Part shown: piece by piece, positions 17,978 through 27,394 of the stretch
Layout: the number at the start of each line of letters is the position of its first letter
How positions within the stretch are numbered: position 1 is the stretch's first letter
Source: Pelagibacterium luteolum
GTDB lineage: Bacteria > Pseudomonadota > Alphaproteobacteria > Rhizobiales > Devosiaceae
Reading direction: 5' to 3'
NCBI RefSeq assembly: GCF_900100665.1
Contig: NZ_FNCS01000007.1
Coordinates: forward strand, 1-64,000
Length of the DNA stretch: 64,000 nucleotides
Program-made: the position numbers and the translations under genes
Notes under the pieces: generated by a model
The model's input: the letters and a program-made list of their open reading frames with translations, nothing else
The model's database searches: none
What the model was told of the DNA's origin: nothing

Positions 17978-20900
17978 GTGACCATCGGGGGCGGGGACTA
18001 CATCCAGACTGACACTGACTACTCTCGATCCGGCTTCACCGAGGCGCTTGTCGAGAATGCCGCTGTAGCGATCCTCACTGAGCTTGGCTACGAATTTCGT
18101 CCCGCAACCGAAATAGCGCCCGACGGCACTGCGCCGCTCCGCACGGCTTACGCTGAAATTGTGCTGGAGAGCGTGCTGACGGAGGCAGTTGCCCGCATCA
18201 ATCCAGATGTGCCGTCCGAGGCACGCGAGGCCGCGATCCGGGAAGTCTTTAGAAGCGAGACGCCTTCGCTGGTCGAGGAAAACCGGCGCATCCACAAGCT
18301 GATAGCCGAGGGTATCGACGTCGAGTTCGCTGCCGGAGACGGTGTGTTTCGTGGCGCGAAAGTCTGGTTGATCGATTTTGACGACATCGGGAGCAATGAC
18401 TGGCTGGTCACGACACAGTTCACGGTGGCCGAGAACCGTCGGACACGACGACCCGATATTATGATATTCATCAATGGCCTGCCGGTCGGGATCATCGAAC
18501 TCAAAAATGCTGGCAATGAGCACGTGACCGTCGAGAACGCCTATCGCCAGTTGCAGACATACAAGGCGCAAATTCCCAGCCTGTTTCGCACCAATGCTGT
18601 GATGGTGGCGTCTGACGGCATGCTGGCCCGGATCGGCTCGCTTACCGCCGATGAGGATCGGTTTATGCCTTGGCGCAGTGTGACCGGGGCAGCCGACGAT
18701 TTCACGCCGCACGGTCCCCGCGAGATGGAGACGCTGTTGCGCGGGGTGTTCGATCGGGAACGGTTCCTTGCGCTGATCAGGGATTTCACAGTCTTTGGCG
18801 ATCGCGGCGAAGGGCCGATCAAGATCATCGCCGGTTACCATCAGTTTCACGGCGCACGGAAGGCACTAGACAGTGCCGTAGAGGCTTCGCGGCCCGAAGG
18901 TGACCGCAAGATCGGTGTGATCTGGCACACACAAGGATCGGGCAAGAGTTTGCTGATGGCGTTTCTCGGCGGGCTGGTCGTCCGCTCGGCGGCGCTCGAA
19001 AACCCGACGCTGGTGGTCTTGACTGACCGTAACGATCTCGACGACCAGCTTTACGGCACTTTCAGCCTGTGCAGGGATTTGATCCGCCAGACACCACAGC
19101 AGGCCAATAGTCGGGACGAACTGCGGCAATTGCTCGACCGCGCATCAGGTGGCGTGATTTTTACGACGGTGCAAAAATTCTCGCCGGAAAAGAGTGAGGA
19201 GACATTCCCGGTTCTAACTCAGCGACGCAATGTCATCGTCATGGCTGACGAAGCTCATCGCAGCCAATATGGCTTTGATGCGCGTCTCGACACCAAAACC
19301 GGGCAGCGCCGCTACGGCTTTGCGCATTACATTCGGCAGGCTCTGCCCAACGCCTCGTTCATCGGGTTGACCGGCACGCCCATCGAAGCTGATGACGTCA
19401 ACACGCCCGCGATCTTTGGCGACTACATCGACATTTATGACGTCACGCGCGCGGTTGAGGATAAGGCGACGGTGCCGATCTATTATGAGAGCCGGCTTGC
19501 CCGCATCGAGTTGGACGATGAGGAAAAACCGCGGATCGACGCCGAGATCGAAGCGATCCTTGAAGACGAGGATTTGAGCGAACAGGAAAAGCAAAAGGCC
19601 AAATGGACGACAATCGAGCGTCTGGTTGGCGCTGAAAAGCGCCTCAAGCAAATTGCCTCTGATCTGGTTCAGCATCTTGAAGCGCGCGTCGAGGGCATGA
19701 ATGGCGGCAGGGCAATGGCCGTCTGCATGAGCCGCCGCATTTGCGTAGAGCTTTACAAGCACATCGTCGCCCTACGCCCCAACTGGCATTCAGATGATGA
19801 CGAGCAGGGAGCCATCAAGATCGTGATGACGGGTTCGGCTTCTGATCCCGAGGACTGGCAACCGCATATCGGGCCAAAGCGCCGTCGCGATCTGCTGGCC
19901 AAGCGCGCCCGCGATCCCGATGATCCACTCAAACTGGTGCTCGTGCGAGATATGTGGCTGACGGGTTTTGATGCTCCAGCAATGCACACGATGTATATCG
20001 ATAAGCCTATGCGTGGCCACGGGCTGATGCAGGCCATCGCTCGCGTCAACCGCGTGTTCAAGGACAAGGCGGGCGGGCTGGTTGTCGACTACATCGGCAT
20101 TGCCAGCAATCTCCAAAAGGCAATGGGCCAGTACACGGCCTCGGATCGGTCCAAGACGGGCATTGATGAAGAAGACGCCGTTGCCGCGCTCAAGGAACAG
20201 TTCGAGATCGTGCGCGCGATGTTCCACGGGCACGATTATTCGCTCGGCATCTCCGGCACGCCCCAGCAACGGCTTGTCGCACTTGCCGATGCCATCGAGT
20301 GGATCGGCCAATGGCTCGATGAACAATCGCAGCGAGAGGAGACTACCGAGGGCAAGAAAAGGGCACGGCGGCGGTTCAATGATGCCGTGCTGGCCCTCAG
20401 TGTTGCTTATGGCCTCGCATCGGCCAGCGACTATGCCAAAGCCGTCCGCGACGATATCGGGTTCTTTCAGGCCGTTCGTGCTGCGTTCTCGAAAACGTCT
20501 GTGACTGGCAAGCTGACCAACAGCGCCAAGAATTTCGCTATCGACCAGTTGATGAATGCCGCAGTCGCCAATGCCGAGATCGTCGACGTCTTGAAAGCTG
20601 CGGGCATCAAGTCGCCCGACATATCGATCTTGTCCGAGGCTTTTCTAGCTGAGGTCCAAACAATGGAGCGCAAGAACCTAGCGCTTGAAGCCCTCAAAAA
20701 GCTCATCAACGGCGAAATCACAAGCCGGTCGAAATCCAACGTCGTCGAAGCCAGGACGTTCTTTGCGCGACTTGAGGAAGCAGTCGCCCGCTACCACGCA
20801 AACGCCATTTCCACGGTCGAGATGATCCAGTTCATGATCGACATGGCCAAGGACATCCGGGCGTCGGTGGCGCGCGGAGACGAGTTAGGACTATCCCAGG

Positions 20901-21187
20901 AAGAACTCGCCTTCTATGACGCACTCGCAGTGAATGACAGCGCGGTGGAAGCGATGGGAAACGAGCAGTTGAGGATCATCGCTCATGAACTGGTTGAAAG
21001 CATGCGCGCGTCGGTGACAATCGATTGGCACAAAAAGGTTAGCGCGCGCGCGAAAATGCGAACGCTCGTGCGCCGCATTCTCAAGAAATATGGCTACCCG
21101 CCCGATCTAGAAGCTGAAGCGATCCAGACGGTGATCGCTCAGGCTGAGGCGCTGTTGCGGGAAGTATCCCCGGCGACGGCACCCTAA
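17978..21187 (+). CDS. hsdR: Type I restriction endonuclease subunit HsdR
   Basis: 1069 aa with a GTG start and GGGGAG nine bases upstream. An N-terminal PD-(D/E)xK endonuclease domain ([19 protein letters not shown], about residues 158-176) is followed by a superfamily 2 translocase with Walker A HTQGSGKS (near 316), DEAH (near 421) and TGTP (near 464), and a helical C-terminal domain that docks on HsdM. It cleaves unmethylated DNA after translocation. Full length with no frameshift, so the system appears functional. Confidence 0.95.
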   Translation: MTIGGGDYIQTDTDYSRSGFTEALVENAAVAILTELGYEFRPATEIAPDGTAPLRTAYAEIVLESVLTEAVARINPDVPSEAREAAIREVFRSETPSLVEENRRIHKLIAEGIDVEFAAGDGVFRGAKVWLIDFDDIGSNDWLVTTQFTVAENRRTRRPDIMIFINGLPVGIIELKNAGNEHVTVENAYRQLQTYKAQIPSLFRTNAVMVASDGMLARIGSLTADEDRFMPWRSVTGAADDFTPHGPREMETLLRGVFDRERFLALIRDFTVFGDRGEGPIKIIAGYHQFHGARKALDSAVEASRPEGDRKIGVIWHTQGSGKSLLMAFLGGLVVRSAALENPTLVVLTDRNDLDDQLYGTFSLCRDLIRQTPQQANSRDELRQLLDRASGGVIFTTVQKFSPEKSEETFPVLTQRRNVIVMADEAHRSQYGFDARLDTKTGQRRYGFAHYIRQALPNASFIGLTGTPIEADDVNTPAIFGDYIDIYDVTRAVEDKATVPIYYESRLARIELDDEEKPRIDAEIEAILEDEDLSEQEKQKAKWTTIERLVGAEKRLKQIASDLVQHLEARVEGMNGGRAMAVCMSRRICVELYKHIVALRPNWHSDDDEQGAIKIVMTGSASDPEDWQPHIGPKRRRDLLAKRARDPDDPLKLVLVRDMWLTGFDAPAMHTMYIDKPMRGHGLMQAIARVNRVFKDKAGGLVVDYIGIASNLQKAMGQYTASDRSKTGIDEEDAVAALKEQFEIVRAMFHGHDYSLGISGTPQQRLVALADAIEWIGQWLDEQSQREETTEGKKRARRRFNDAVLALSVAYGLASASDYAKAVRDDIGFFQAVRAAFSKTSVTGKLTNSAKNFAIDQLMNAAVANAEIVDVLKAAGIKSPDISILSEAFLAEVQTMERKNLALEALKKLINGEITSRSKSNVVEARTFFARLEEAVARYHANAISTVEMIQFMIDMAKDIRASVARGDELGLSQEELAFYDALAVNDSAVEAMGNEQLRIIAHELVESMRASVTIDWHKKVSARAKMRTLVRRILKKYGYPPDLEAEAIQTVIAQAEALLREVSPATAP

Positions 21188-21196
21188 GGTTGAGGT

Positions 21197-21562
21197 ATGG
21201 ACCCAATGAGACTATTCCAGATTGCAGCGGCGGCAGTGGTGTTCATCTGTACTGTGGTTCCCGCATCGGCTGAACAAATCTCTCGTTGTGTGTTGGAGGT
21301 ATATTCCGCAACCTTCTTGGACGAACCGTGTAACTTTTCCAGCGGTCGAGACGGCAGTTTCACGATGGGCGTCGGCAACACCGAAAAGGAAGTGTCTCTC
21401 TATTTCGTCTATCTGACCGTCGATGAGGACGACCCAAACGCGGGCTTCGCCTATTGGAACGGCTTTCCGCCAGAAAATCGTGCACATGATCAGCTCGGTG
21501 CGCTGAAAAGGGAAGGGGCGTGCTGGGTGAATGAATTCGTCCGCATTTGCGCTTACCGATGA
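21197..21562 (+). CDS. Small secreted protein of unknown function
   Basis: 121 aa (118 if the second ATG at 21206 is used). A signal peptide ends at ASAE (about residue 26) and the mature part has four cysteines that could form two disulfides. It begins 9 bp after hsdR, so it may be co-transcribed, but a secreted protein is an odd companion to a restriction operon. I do not recognise a family. It converges with the resolvase. Confidence 0.6.
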   Translation: MDPMRLFQIAAAAVVFICTVVPASAEQISRCVLEVYSATFLDEPCNFSSGRDGSFTMGVGNTEKEVSLYFVYLTVDEDDPNAGFAYWNGFPPENRAHDQLGALKREGACWVNEFVRICAYR

Positions 21563-21573
21563 ACCTGGGTTCA

Positions 21574-22128
21574 TCAGTCAGAAAGCACGCGATAGACAGA
21601 TGCGCGGCCAATGTTGAGTTGGCGGGCGATCTCGGTTGCCCCCAATCCCTGCTGCCTTAGTTCTACAATCTCGACTTTTCGATTGCGTACCGTCGGCTTA
21701 CGCCCCTTATACTTGCCCTCGCGCTTCGCCTTCTGGATGCCCTCGCGCTGGCGCTCCAGCATCATTTCTCGTTCGAACTGCGCCATTGCTCCAAACATCG
21801 TCAACATGAGCTTGCCCGTAGGCGACTTTGTGTCGACCTCGCTGCCGCCGAAGTTGAGAATGCGCAGACCAACTCCTTTGCGCTCCAACTGGTCCAGAAT
21901 TGCAAGAAGGTCGGCGGTGGACCGTGCAAGGCGATCCAGCTTTGTTACAACGAAGGTATCGCCATCACGAACAAATCCCAGCGCATTTTCAAGCTCGGCC
22001 CGCTGCGAAACAGACGATACCTGCTCTTCGAAAACTCTCTCCACCCCTGCGAGCGCCAAATCTCGTCGCTGAGCCTCCAACCCTGCAACTTGATCAGCCG
22101 TTGATGTACGCGCGTAACCCACTAGCAT
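21574..22128 (-). CDS. Serine recombinase (Tn3/invertase resolvase family)
   Basis: 184 aa from the ATG at 22128 with GGAG 7 nt upstream. The catalytic domain carries the nucleophile Ser in YARTSTADQ, the arginines in VTKLDRLARS and the E-helix linker (MLTMFGAMAQFEREMM). A C-terminal Hin-type HTH follows (GATEIARQLNIGRASVYRVL). Such enzymes resolve cointegrates or invert segments at short res/gix sites. No transposase is nearby, so it may act on the island itself. Candidate res repeats lie directly upstream. Confidence 0.9.
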   Translation of the reverse strand: MLVGYARTSTADQVAGLEAQRRDLALAGVERVFEEQVSSVSQRAELENALGFVRDGDTFVVTKLDRLARSTADLLAILDQLERKGVGLRILNFGGSEVDTKSPTGKLMLTMFGAMAQFEREMMLERQREGIQKAKREGKYKGRKPTVRNRKVEIVELRQQGLGATEIARQLNIGRASVYRVLSD

Positions 22129-22165
22129 TGTTCGCTCCTGTCTCTTTAGCATCTTAGATATTATA

Positions 22166-22205
22166 AGACATTTGTCTCACAATGTCATAACTATGTGTAT
22201 GAGAC
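22166..22205. promoter_or_regulatory. Candidate res/operator site upstream of the resolvase
   Basis: Overlapping inverted repeats: AGACA-TT-TGTCT (22166-22177) and GTCTCA (22174-22179) facing TGAGAC (22200-22205). They begin 38 bp upstream of the resolvase start, where res sites of Tn3-family elements usually lie. The rest of 22206-22435 shows nothing I recognise. Confidence 0.4.
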
Positions 22206-22435
22206 GCTGTGCGAAAAATTAGCCATGTCTCGCTAGACCCCGCTCAATTGGGATGATGTCAAATCCCACCTCACCGGAGCGAGCCAGCGTCCCGCTCCCA
22301 ATGGGTCTTCGAGACCGAGGTGAGGTTTCCTGAAAGCTGGTAGTGTCTCAGTTTGAAATTCAGCCTGATTGACGCCCCTATCGCACCCGCCGCCGAGATC
22401 CTATATGCTTGCCCTAGAGCATAGGAGGGATATTG

Positions 22436-22810
22436 ATGGCGCAATATGCAATAGCATTCGACTTGGATACCGCTGGCATGAAGAGCCAAGGCGGAATGTC
22501 ACCAGCTGACGTGACACGAGTTTATCAGACGGAGATACCTTCCGCGCTTGCATCATGCGGATTTACCGCACATCCGCAGGGATCTCTGTATCATACGGAA
22601 CTCGATCATGATCCAATAACCGCGTTAATGACTTTGCAAAGTGCTCTTCAACAGCAGGCACCTAGTTTCTGCACGTGGGTGCGCAGGGTCCATGTATTCC
22701 GCATGGAGGAGTGGAGCGACGTTACGGCACTAATTGCAAACCGACCGGCTGCCCCTGCACCTGATGCGGAGGAGGAAATTGAAGAGCAGGAAGCAATGGC
22801 TGCGGAGTAA
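22436..22810 (+). CDS. VapD-like protein (Cas2-fold endoribonuclease family)
   Basis: 124 aa, ATG at 22436 after an AGGAGGG ribosome site. The N-terminus QYAIAFDLDT, the later GFTAHPQGSLY and the VRRVHVFRMEEWSDV segment follow the order seen in virulence-associated protein D, whose characterised members are RNases with a ferredoxin-like fold like Cas2. The expected catalytic acid is Asp9. A C-terminal acidic, alanine-rich tail is extra. No clear antitoxin partner is next to it. Family call rests on motif order only. Confidence 0.65.
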   Translation: MAQYAIAFDLDTAGMKSQGGMSPADVTRVYQTEIPSALASCGFTAHPQGSLYHTELDHDPITALMTLQSALQQQAPSFCTWVRRVHVFRMEEWSDVTALIANRPAAPAPDAEEEIEEQEAMAAE

Positions 22811-22874
22811 TCATACTAACCGGACCTAAAAGATAGAAGCGCCCTGCTGATGTGATCGGCAATGCCCAAAGGTT

Positions 22875-23015
22875 ATGTGCCTTGCCACTGGCGACGAAGT
22901 TGAGACCATCGTTGACGATGGCATAGACCGCGCCGCTAAGGCGCTTGGCACGAAGGGCGGCAGGAAGCGCGCCGAGGACACGACGTCCGAACGCCTTGCC
23001 GAGATTGCGCGATAG
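22875..23015 (+). pseudogene. Short frame or remnant with an AAKALG-KGG-style segment
   Basis: A 46-codon frame from ATG to TAG containing AAKALGTKGGRKRAEDTTSE and ending RLAEIAR. This resembles a segment common in small basic proteins and at the C-terminus of some plasmid-borne proteins, where it normally continues. Only a weak ribosome site precedes it. It may be a decayed end of a gene or a real small protein. Confidence 0.25.
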
Positions 23016-23055
23016 GTAGCAGATAAGCGTTGGGGAAAAGCTGACGGCAATTGAC

Positions 23056-23101
23056 CGCGATAATTTTTCATGCCACACATGAGGAGGAAAAAATTATCGC
23101 G
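23056..23101. promoter_or_regulatory. 13-bp perfect inverted repeat before the ImmA module
   Basis: CGCGATAATTTTT (23056-23068) and AAAAATTATCGCG (23089-23101) are exact inverted copies, separated by 20 bp that hold a nested CATG-N5-CATG and a GAGGAGG. It ends 5 bp before the start of the next gene. It may be an operator for the HTH-ImmA protein or an RNA hairpin that controls translation. Confidence 0.55.
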
Positions 23102-23106
23102 AGGCC

Positions 23107-23754
23107 ATGTGGATGCTAGCCGAAAAGATCTATGCCGACAGCTGGGAAGCTGACGCTAGGTTGGTCCCGTTCCGGATTACACGGGCCGAACTCATCGAAG
23201 TTGCAAAGAAGACCGTCGCAGAAAGGTCTAATACCATCGACGTTGACATAGCGGGGGCGGCCGGAACATTGGCCTATCTTCACGGAAGCAGGCATCTACG
23301 GCTTCTCGCGATGTCGAAGGGCTATCAACTGAGCCGCGAGAAGAACATTGAGGCGTCGATCGATGTAAAATCGGGCATCATGATCGCCTATCAGAATGTA
23401 GATGTCGCCTGTTCCAAGTTCCGCTCTCCGAAGGCGATCCATGGAAAGAAATCGGGCTCTGCCGACATCATCGATCGTGCACAGGGTTCGCTGTTTGCAC
23501 CGGATGCGATCCCGGAGATGGTCGATCTGAAATCTCTTCGTGAATTGAACTCAACGGTTTGGTATTTTTGCGTCTCCTTCACCGAGGACAGTTTTAGTGC
23601 CGAACTGTCGCTGCCGACCTCACTAAGGGGCGATAACTTTAACGGCTTTTTCGAGCGCATTTTCATAGCGCAGGGTCAGGAATGGTTTGGCAAGCCTGCC
23701 GAGACGACTGACGACGACTATGCCGAGCTTGAGCCGCGTATAATGCGCAAGTAA
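23107..23754 (+). CDS. Unknown protein paired with an ImmA/IrrE regulator
   Basis: 215 aa (or from the second ATG at 23113, which has better spacing to GAGG at 23101-23104). No signal peptide or membrane segment. It has mixed alpha/beta character and a central AAGTLAYLHGSRHLRLLAMSK-like stretch. I recognise no family. It ends 6 bp before the HTH-ImmA gene and shares its upstream inverted repeat, so the two form a unit. It could be the protease's substrate, an effector, or a sensor. Confidence 0.65.
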   Translation: MWMLAEKIYADSWEADARLVPFRITRAELIEVAKKTVAERSNTIDVDIAGAAGTLAYLHGSRHLRLLAMSKGYQLSREKNIEASIDVKSGIMIAYQNVDVACSKFRSPKAIHGKKSGSADIIDRAQGSLFAPDAIPEMVDLKSLRELNSTVWYFCVSFTEDSFSAELSLPTSLRGDNFNGFFERIFIAQGQEWFGKPAETTDDDYAELEPRIMRK

Positions 23755-23760
23755 CAGAGA

Positions 23761-24840
23761 ATGTTCAACATTAAGCGACTTGAATTGGCCCGGAAGCGGC
23801 GCCGATATACCTCAAGGATTCTTTCCGAGAGGGCCGGCATTGCGCCGGTTACCTTGTCTCGTGTTCTGAATGGAAAACAGATACCTGACGAAGAGACTAA
23901 GGCTCGATTGATTGCAGCTCTCGGTTTTCCTCCGGGATTTTATCAACTCGACGACCCTGATGAGATTGAAACGCAGTCGGCCAGCTTTCGAAGCTTGAGT
24001 GGGATGACGGCAAAGGAGCGAGATGCCGCTCTTGCAGCGGGTTCCATTGCGTTTGAAATCGCAGACTGGTTGAACGCAGCTTATAGCCTTGACGAACCGG
24101 ACTTGCTGGACTTGGAGCATGAACGGGATCCCGCTGTCGCAGCCCGAACGGTTCGGCAGCACTGGGGTCTCGGTGAAAAACCGATAGGAAACCTAATCAA
24201 GATACTGGAAGCGAAAGGCGTTCGCATCTTTTCGTTGTCCGAAACCACGAAAAATGTGGACGCGTTTTCGCTTTGGCGAAACGACGAACCCTTCATTTTT
24301 CTCAATACTTTTAAGTCGGCAGAGCGCAGCAGATTTGATGCGGCGCACGAGCTAGGACATCTCATCCTGCACAAGCACGGTGGCCCTCAATATCGCTCGG
24401 CCGAAATGGAAGCGAATTTGTTTGCTAGCTCGTTTCTCATGCCCGAAACCGATGTGAAAACGAGACTGCCTTATGTGACTAGCCTCAACAAGATCATCCA
24501 GGAAAAGCAGCGGTGGCGCGTTTCAGCAGCCGCTCTTTGCTATCGGTTGCACAAGCTCGGGATCATTAGCGACTGGCAAAATCGAACGTTCAACATCCAG
24601 CTCAATCAGCGATTTGGAAAGCAAGAGCCCCACGGCATCTTGCGTGAAAAATCCGGCATTTGGCGGATGGTTTTTGACGATCTTTGGCAGCAGAGAAAGT
24701 CCAGAGCGAGCATAGCGCAAGACCTGAGCATTCCCGAAAGCGAACTTGAAAACCTCGTCTTTGGATTGGCTGCCGAAGGCTCCAGTTCGCGCCCCGAACT
24801 TCCGGCAGAAGGACCGTCCCCCCTGCGGCTTGTGAAGTGA
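23761..24840 (+). CDS. XRE-type HTH fused to ImmA/IrrE metallopeptidase
   Basis: 359 aa. Residues 1-60 form a Cro/CI helix-turn-helix (SERAGIAPVTLSRVLNGK). Residues about 140-260 form a zinc peptidase of the ImmA/IrrE family with His196-Glu-Leu-Gly-His200 and likely third ligand Glu217 in EMEANLFASSFLMP. A helical C-terminal region follows. In mobile elements such proteins cleave a repressor to trigger gene expression; here regulator and protease are one chain. The only obvious partner is the unknown gene directly upstream. Confidence 0.85.
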   Translation: MFNIKRLELARKRRRYTSRILSERAGIAPVTLSRVLNGKQIPDEETKARLIAALGFPPGFYQLDDPDEIETQSASFRSLSGMTAKERDAALAAGSIAFEIADWLNAAYSLDEPDLLDLEHERDPAVAARTVRQHWGLGEKPIGNLIKILEAKGVRIFSLSETTKNVDAFSLWRNDEPFIFLNTFKSAERSRFDAAHELGHLILHKHGGPQYRSAEMEANLFASSFLMPETDVKTRLPYVTSLNKIIQEKQRWRVSAAALCYRLHKLGIISDWQNRTFNIQLNQRFGKQEPHGILREKSGIWRMVFDDLWQQRKSRASIAQDLSIPESELENLVFGLAAEGSSSRPELPAEGPSPLRLVK

Positions 24841-25058
24841 ACCTTTATGCGTGACGCTAAGCATAGAGTTCCTATAAAGAGGGCATCAACAAGTTGCCTT
24901 TAAAACCCGTGCCCAAATCTTCTCCATGCTTTGCGGAGGCGTGTGGATGCGCGAAAGCGTCCATCGCTTGAAACGTAATATCAACGGCGATTGCAGCATG
25001 TGCCTCACCTGACAACGGCTCTGCTACTCAAGCCCTCCACCATTGGTCGCTGCTGCTC

Positions 25059-26462
25059 TTAACTCGGGTCCTTGTCCCCTGATTTGGGCTTCTTGCGCGA
25101 CAGATAATCAATGATCGCGTTGAAGTTAATACCGAACCCAAAAAGGCTAGGCTGCAGGATTAGGAAATTGGCATAGGTGCCAAGACCACCCGCCGTTGTG
25201 TCTGACTTGACCTGTTTGCCGGCGAGCATGTCAGTGACGTTCACGAGCAATTCAAGGCGCTGAGTGTTGAAGACCGGCTCGGACGATTTCAGCTGCTTGA
25301 GCATATTGAGCGCAGTGTTCAACATGGGCATTTTTTTCGCGGCGAGTGCCACCACTCCATAGCAATGTGTATAATCTTCGAATTCCCGGCCCACCAGGAG
25401 CCGGGTATCAGCCTTTTCTAGCTCGGCCACGGCACGGTCCACCAGCCCTCGTCGAAGCAAGCACTCAGCGACGTAGACCTGGTCCAGCCCCAACCCTCCA
25501 ATCGCTACTGCGTCGCGATAAACTTGTTCGGCGATCTCGAAGTTCCCGGCGTAACGATGCGTGTCGCCCAACTCCCGCAAGATTTTGGCGCGCCCCAGAT
25601 CGGTCCAGCAGTCTTCTTCGAGTAGCATTTCGAATTCTGTGGTGGACCGGCGCATTAGGTCGGCATCCCTTCTGAGCGAGCCAAGCAGCTGAAGGACGCC
25701 GGCGAACAAGTGACGCTCGCGAACGTCGAAGGGATCTGCCTCGCGGGTCGACTGGGCCCGGGCGACGACATCATCCAAAATTTCCCCGGCAGTCTTTCGG
25801 TCATCGATAAGATAATACTGGATGGCCTTGCCGGTTCGGTATTGCATTTGATTGCTGCGTTCCTCGCTGAGCTGGAGGATGCGGTCGAGAATAGACATGC
25901 GATCGGCGAAGGCCAGATCGTCGAATTCGAGGTCGACATAGATCTGGAGGAGCTCAAGGTCGGTCTCCTCATTGGTTATCGGCCCCAGTTTGGCCAGCTC
26001 ACGACGCCCGGCGATACGATCGCCCTTCGGCCCCAGATATGAAAGTGCCAGATAATAGCCGACCTTTCGATACCACTTATCGTGCTCGATATTGCCCCTT
26101 AGGCGGCCAAGCGCAGCGCGCCAATCGCTCCAAAGATCGAGACGGAGATAGAGGGTAAAGAGGCGCCCGACGTATGCGCCTAGGGCGTCGACGTCTATTT
26201 GGAGAAGATTGGGAAGCATGTGGGCGCGATGCATGAGCGGCGCCGTATGAGACTTGTGCCAAATCGTGTATTGAGTGATGTCAGCTCGCGCGCACAAGAG
26301 GGCACGTTCCAGCTGACCGTCCTTAATGGCCATCGAATAGGCCTTGCCGATGTTTGCGGAGGGCAGGCGCCGGTGGCAACAGTTTTTGTATTTCTTTTCC
26401 GAAGCGCAGGGACACGGAGCGCTCCACTTGGGTTTCCAGCCTCGAAATTCGCGCGCTGCCAT
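25059..26462 (-). CDS. SEC-C zinc-motif protein with TPR-like helical repeats
   Basis: 467 aa. The N-terminus carries a SEC-C zinc motif, CPC (Cys17, Cys19) followed by YKNCCH (Cys28, Cys29/His30), unusually at the start of the chain instead of the end. The remaining 430 residues are helical with TPR-like periodicity (GDTHRYAGNFEIAEQVYRDA, then a further repeat). This suggests a protein- or nucleic-acid-binding scaffold. Last gene of a minus-strand run with the M15-like and PD-(D/E)xK genes. The 218 bp between the ImmA gene and this one (24841-25058) holds nothing recognised. Confidence 0.6.
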   Translation of the reverse strand: MAAREFRGWKPKWSAPCPCASEKKYKNCCHRRLPSANIGKAYSMAIKDGQLERALLCARADITQYTIWHKSHTAPLMHRAHMLPNLLQIDVDALGAYVGRLFTLYLRLDLWSDWRAALGRLRGNIEHDKWYRKVGYYLALSYLGPKGDRIAGRRELAKLGPITNEETDLELLQIYVDLEFDDLAFADRMSILDRILQLSEERSNQMQYRTGKAIQYYLIDDRKTAGEILDDVVARAQSTREADPFDVRERHLFAGVLQLLGSLRRDADLMRRSTTEFEMLLEEDCWTDLGRAKILRELGDTHRYAGNFEIAEQVYRDAVAIGGLGLDQVYVAECLLRRGLVDRAVAELEKADTRLLVGREFEDYTHCYGVVALAAKKMPMLNTALNMLKQLKSSEPVFNTQRLELLVNVTDMLAGKQVKSDTTAGGLGTYANFLILQPSLFGFGINFNAIIDYLSRKKPKSGDKDPS

Positions 26463-26772
26463 GGACCTATTCCTTGTAAATCAGGTTGAGTATCGGTACC
26501 GCAGGCGCTGGCGTCAAATCGAGCTTCCAGGTCATCAGTTCTAATGTGGCAAGAGCGCAGTGCGAACTCACGATCAGGAAAGGCTTCGTGCCGAGCCCTG
26601 CCGTGAGCTAAGCAGCCACTATCGAGCGGCGTTGCCAGGACCACTCAGATGCGTCGGCCCCACTAATGACCCAGCACTCCTTCTATCCCGTTTACTGTAC
26701 CTGGGTTCAATCTTGCTGAAACACGGCGTGCTGCGCTGAAGCTGCTGTCTTGCGCCGCCAAAGGTTGACACC
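26463..26772. other. Intergenic interval, nothing recognised
   Basis: 310 bp between two minus-strand genes. No frame with a ribosome site and no clear terminator or repeat. It could hold a separate promoter for the SEC-C gene, so co-transcription with the M15-like gene is uncertain. Confidence 0.4.
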
Positions 26773-27333
26773 TCAATTCGTAGCCGGATCTCGAAGCAGC
26801 CAATGGGGGCTCGGCAACCGAGAATATATTTCTTTTCTCGGCTTCTCATGCCAGCCAATATTGAAGGCGTTATCCAAGCTGAAAAACGTAAGCCTATGAT
26901 AGGGCATCGCCTCGTGGATGTACCACGCGAGCTGTTTCCAGCTATCGGGCTCAGTTGCAGTCGCGTTGAATGATGGGATCACGACGCAGGCTGCGGCACC
27001 TATGTGACCAGCCGCATCGCGATGGTCCCAAATATGGTATGCGAAATTCTTCTCGTTTGATGCGCATTTCAACCCGTTGCGAGCGCCGAAGTCATTAAGC
27101 TTCGCGGATCGAAAGCCAGACCGCACGACAATCGGACCGAACTTCCTGACAAGTGGTTCCAGAATTTGCTCGCACAACTGGGTTCCAGTCTCGACAGCGA
27201 GATCGGGATTGTCGGGAACGTTGGCAATGCCAAACGCTGCCCCGATCTCTGAGTATAAGAATTGCCGCATATAGAAGTTTTGTGAGAGCCGAATGCGACC
27301 AAGTTTTTCCAGTCGCCAAAACAGGTCCTTCAT
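26773..27333 (-). CDS. Divergent M15-like (DD-peptidase/hedgehog fold) protein
   Basis: 186 aa. The first half follows the M15 pattern closely: LSQNFYMRQFLYSE, then EPLVRKFGPIVVRSGFRSAKLN. The metal site is altered: the usual SxHxxGxAxD is replaced by AGHIGAAACVVI with no aspartate in register, while YHIWDHRD and NIGWHE supply other His/Asp residues. There is no signal peptide, so a peptidoglycan role would need release by lysis. It may be a repurposed or inactive member. 61 bp downstream of the PD-(D/E)xK gene. Confidence 0.5.
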   Translation of the reverse strand: MKDLFWRLEKLGRIRLSQNFYMRQFLYSEIGAAFGIANVPDNPDLAVETGTQLCEQILEPLVRKFGPIVVRSGFRSAKLNDFGARNGLKCASNEKNFAYHIWDHRDAAGHIGAAACVVIPSFNATATEPDSWKQLAWYIHEAMPYHRLTFFSLDNAFNIGWHEKPRKEIYSRLPSPHWLLRDPATN

Positions 27334-27394
27334 TTTTCCGCCACCAGCAACTCGTTTTCGGTTACCACCAGTCTACATTAAGTTTTTGTCTTCT

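Noticed and set aside
22722-23078. 118-codon minus-strand frame after the VapD-like gene
   Set aside because: Overlaps the VapD-like gene end, has no ribosome site, and its opposite strand contains the AAKALG-type segment.
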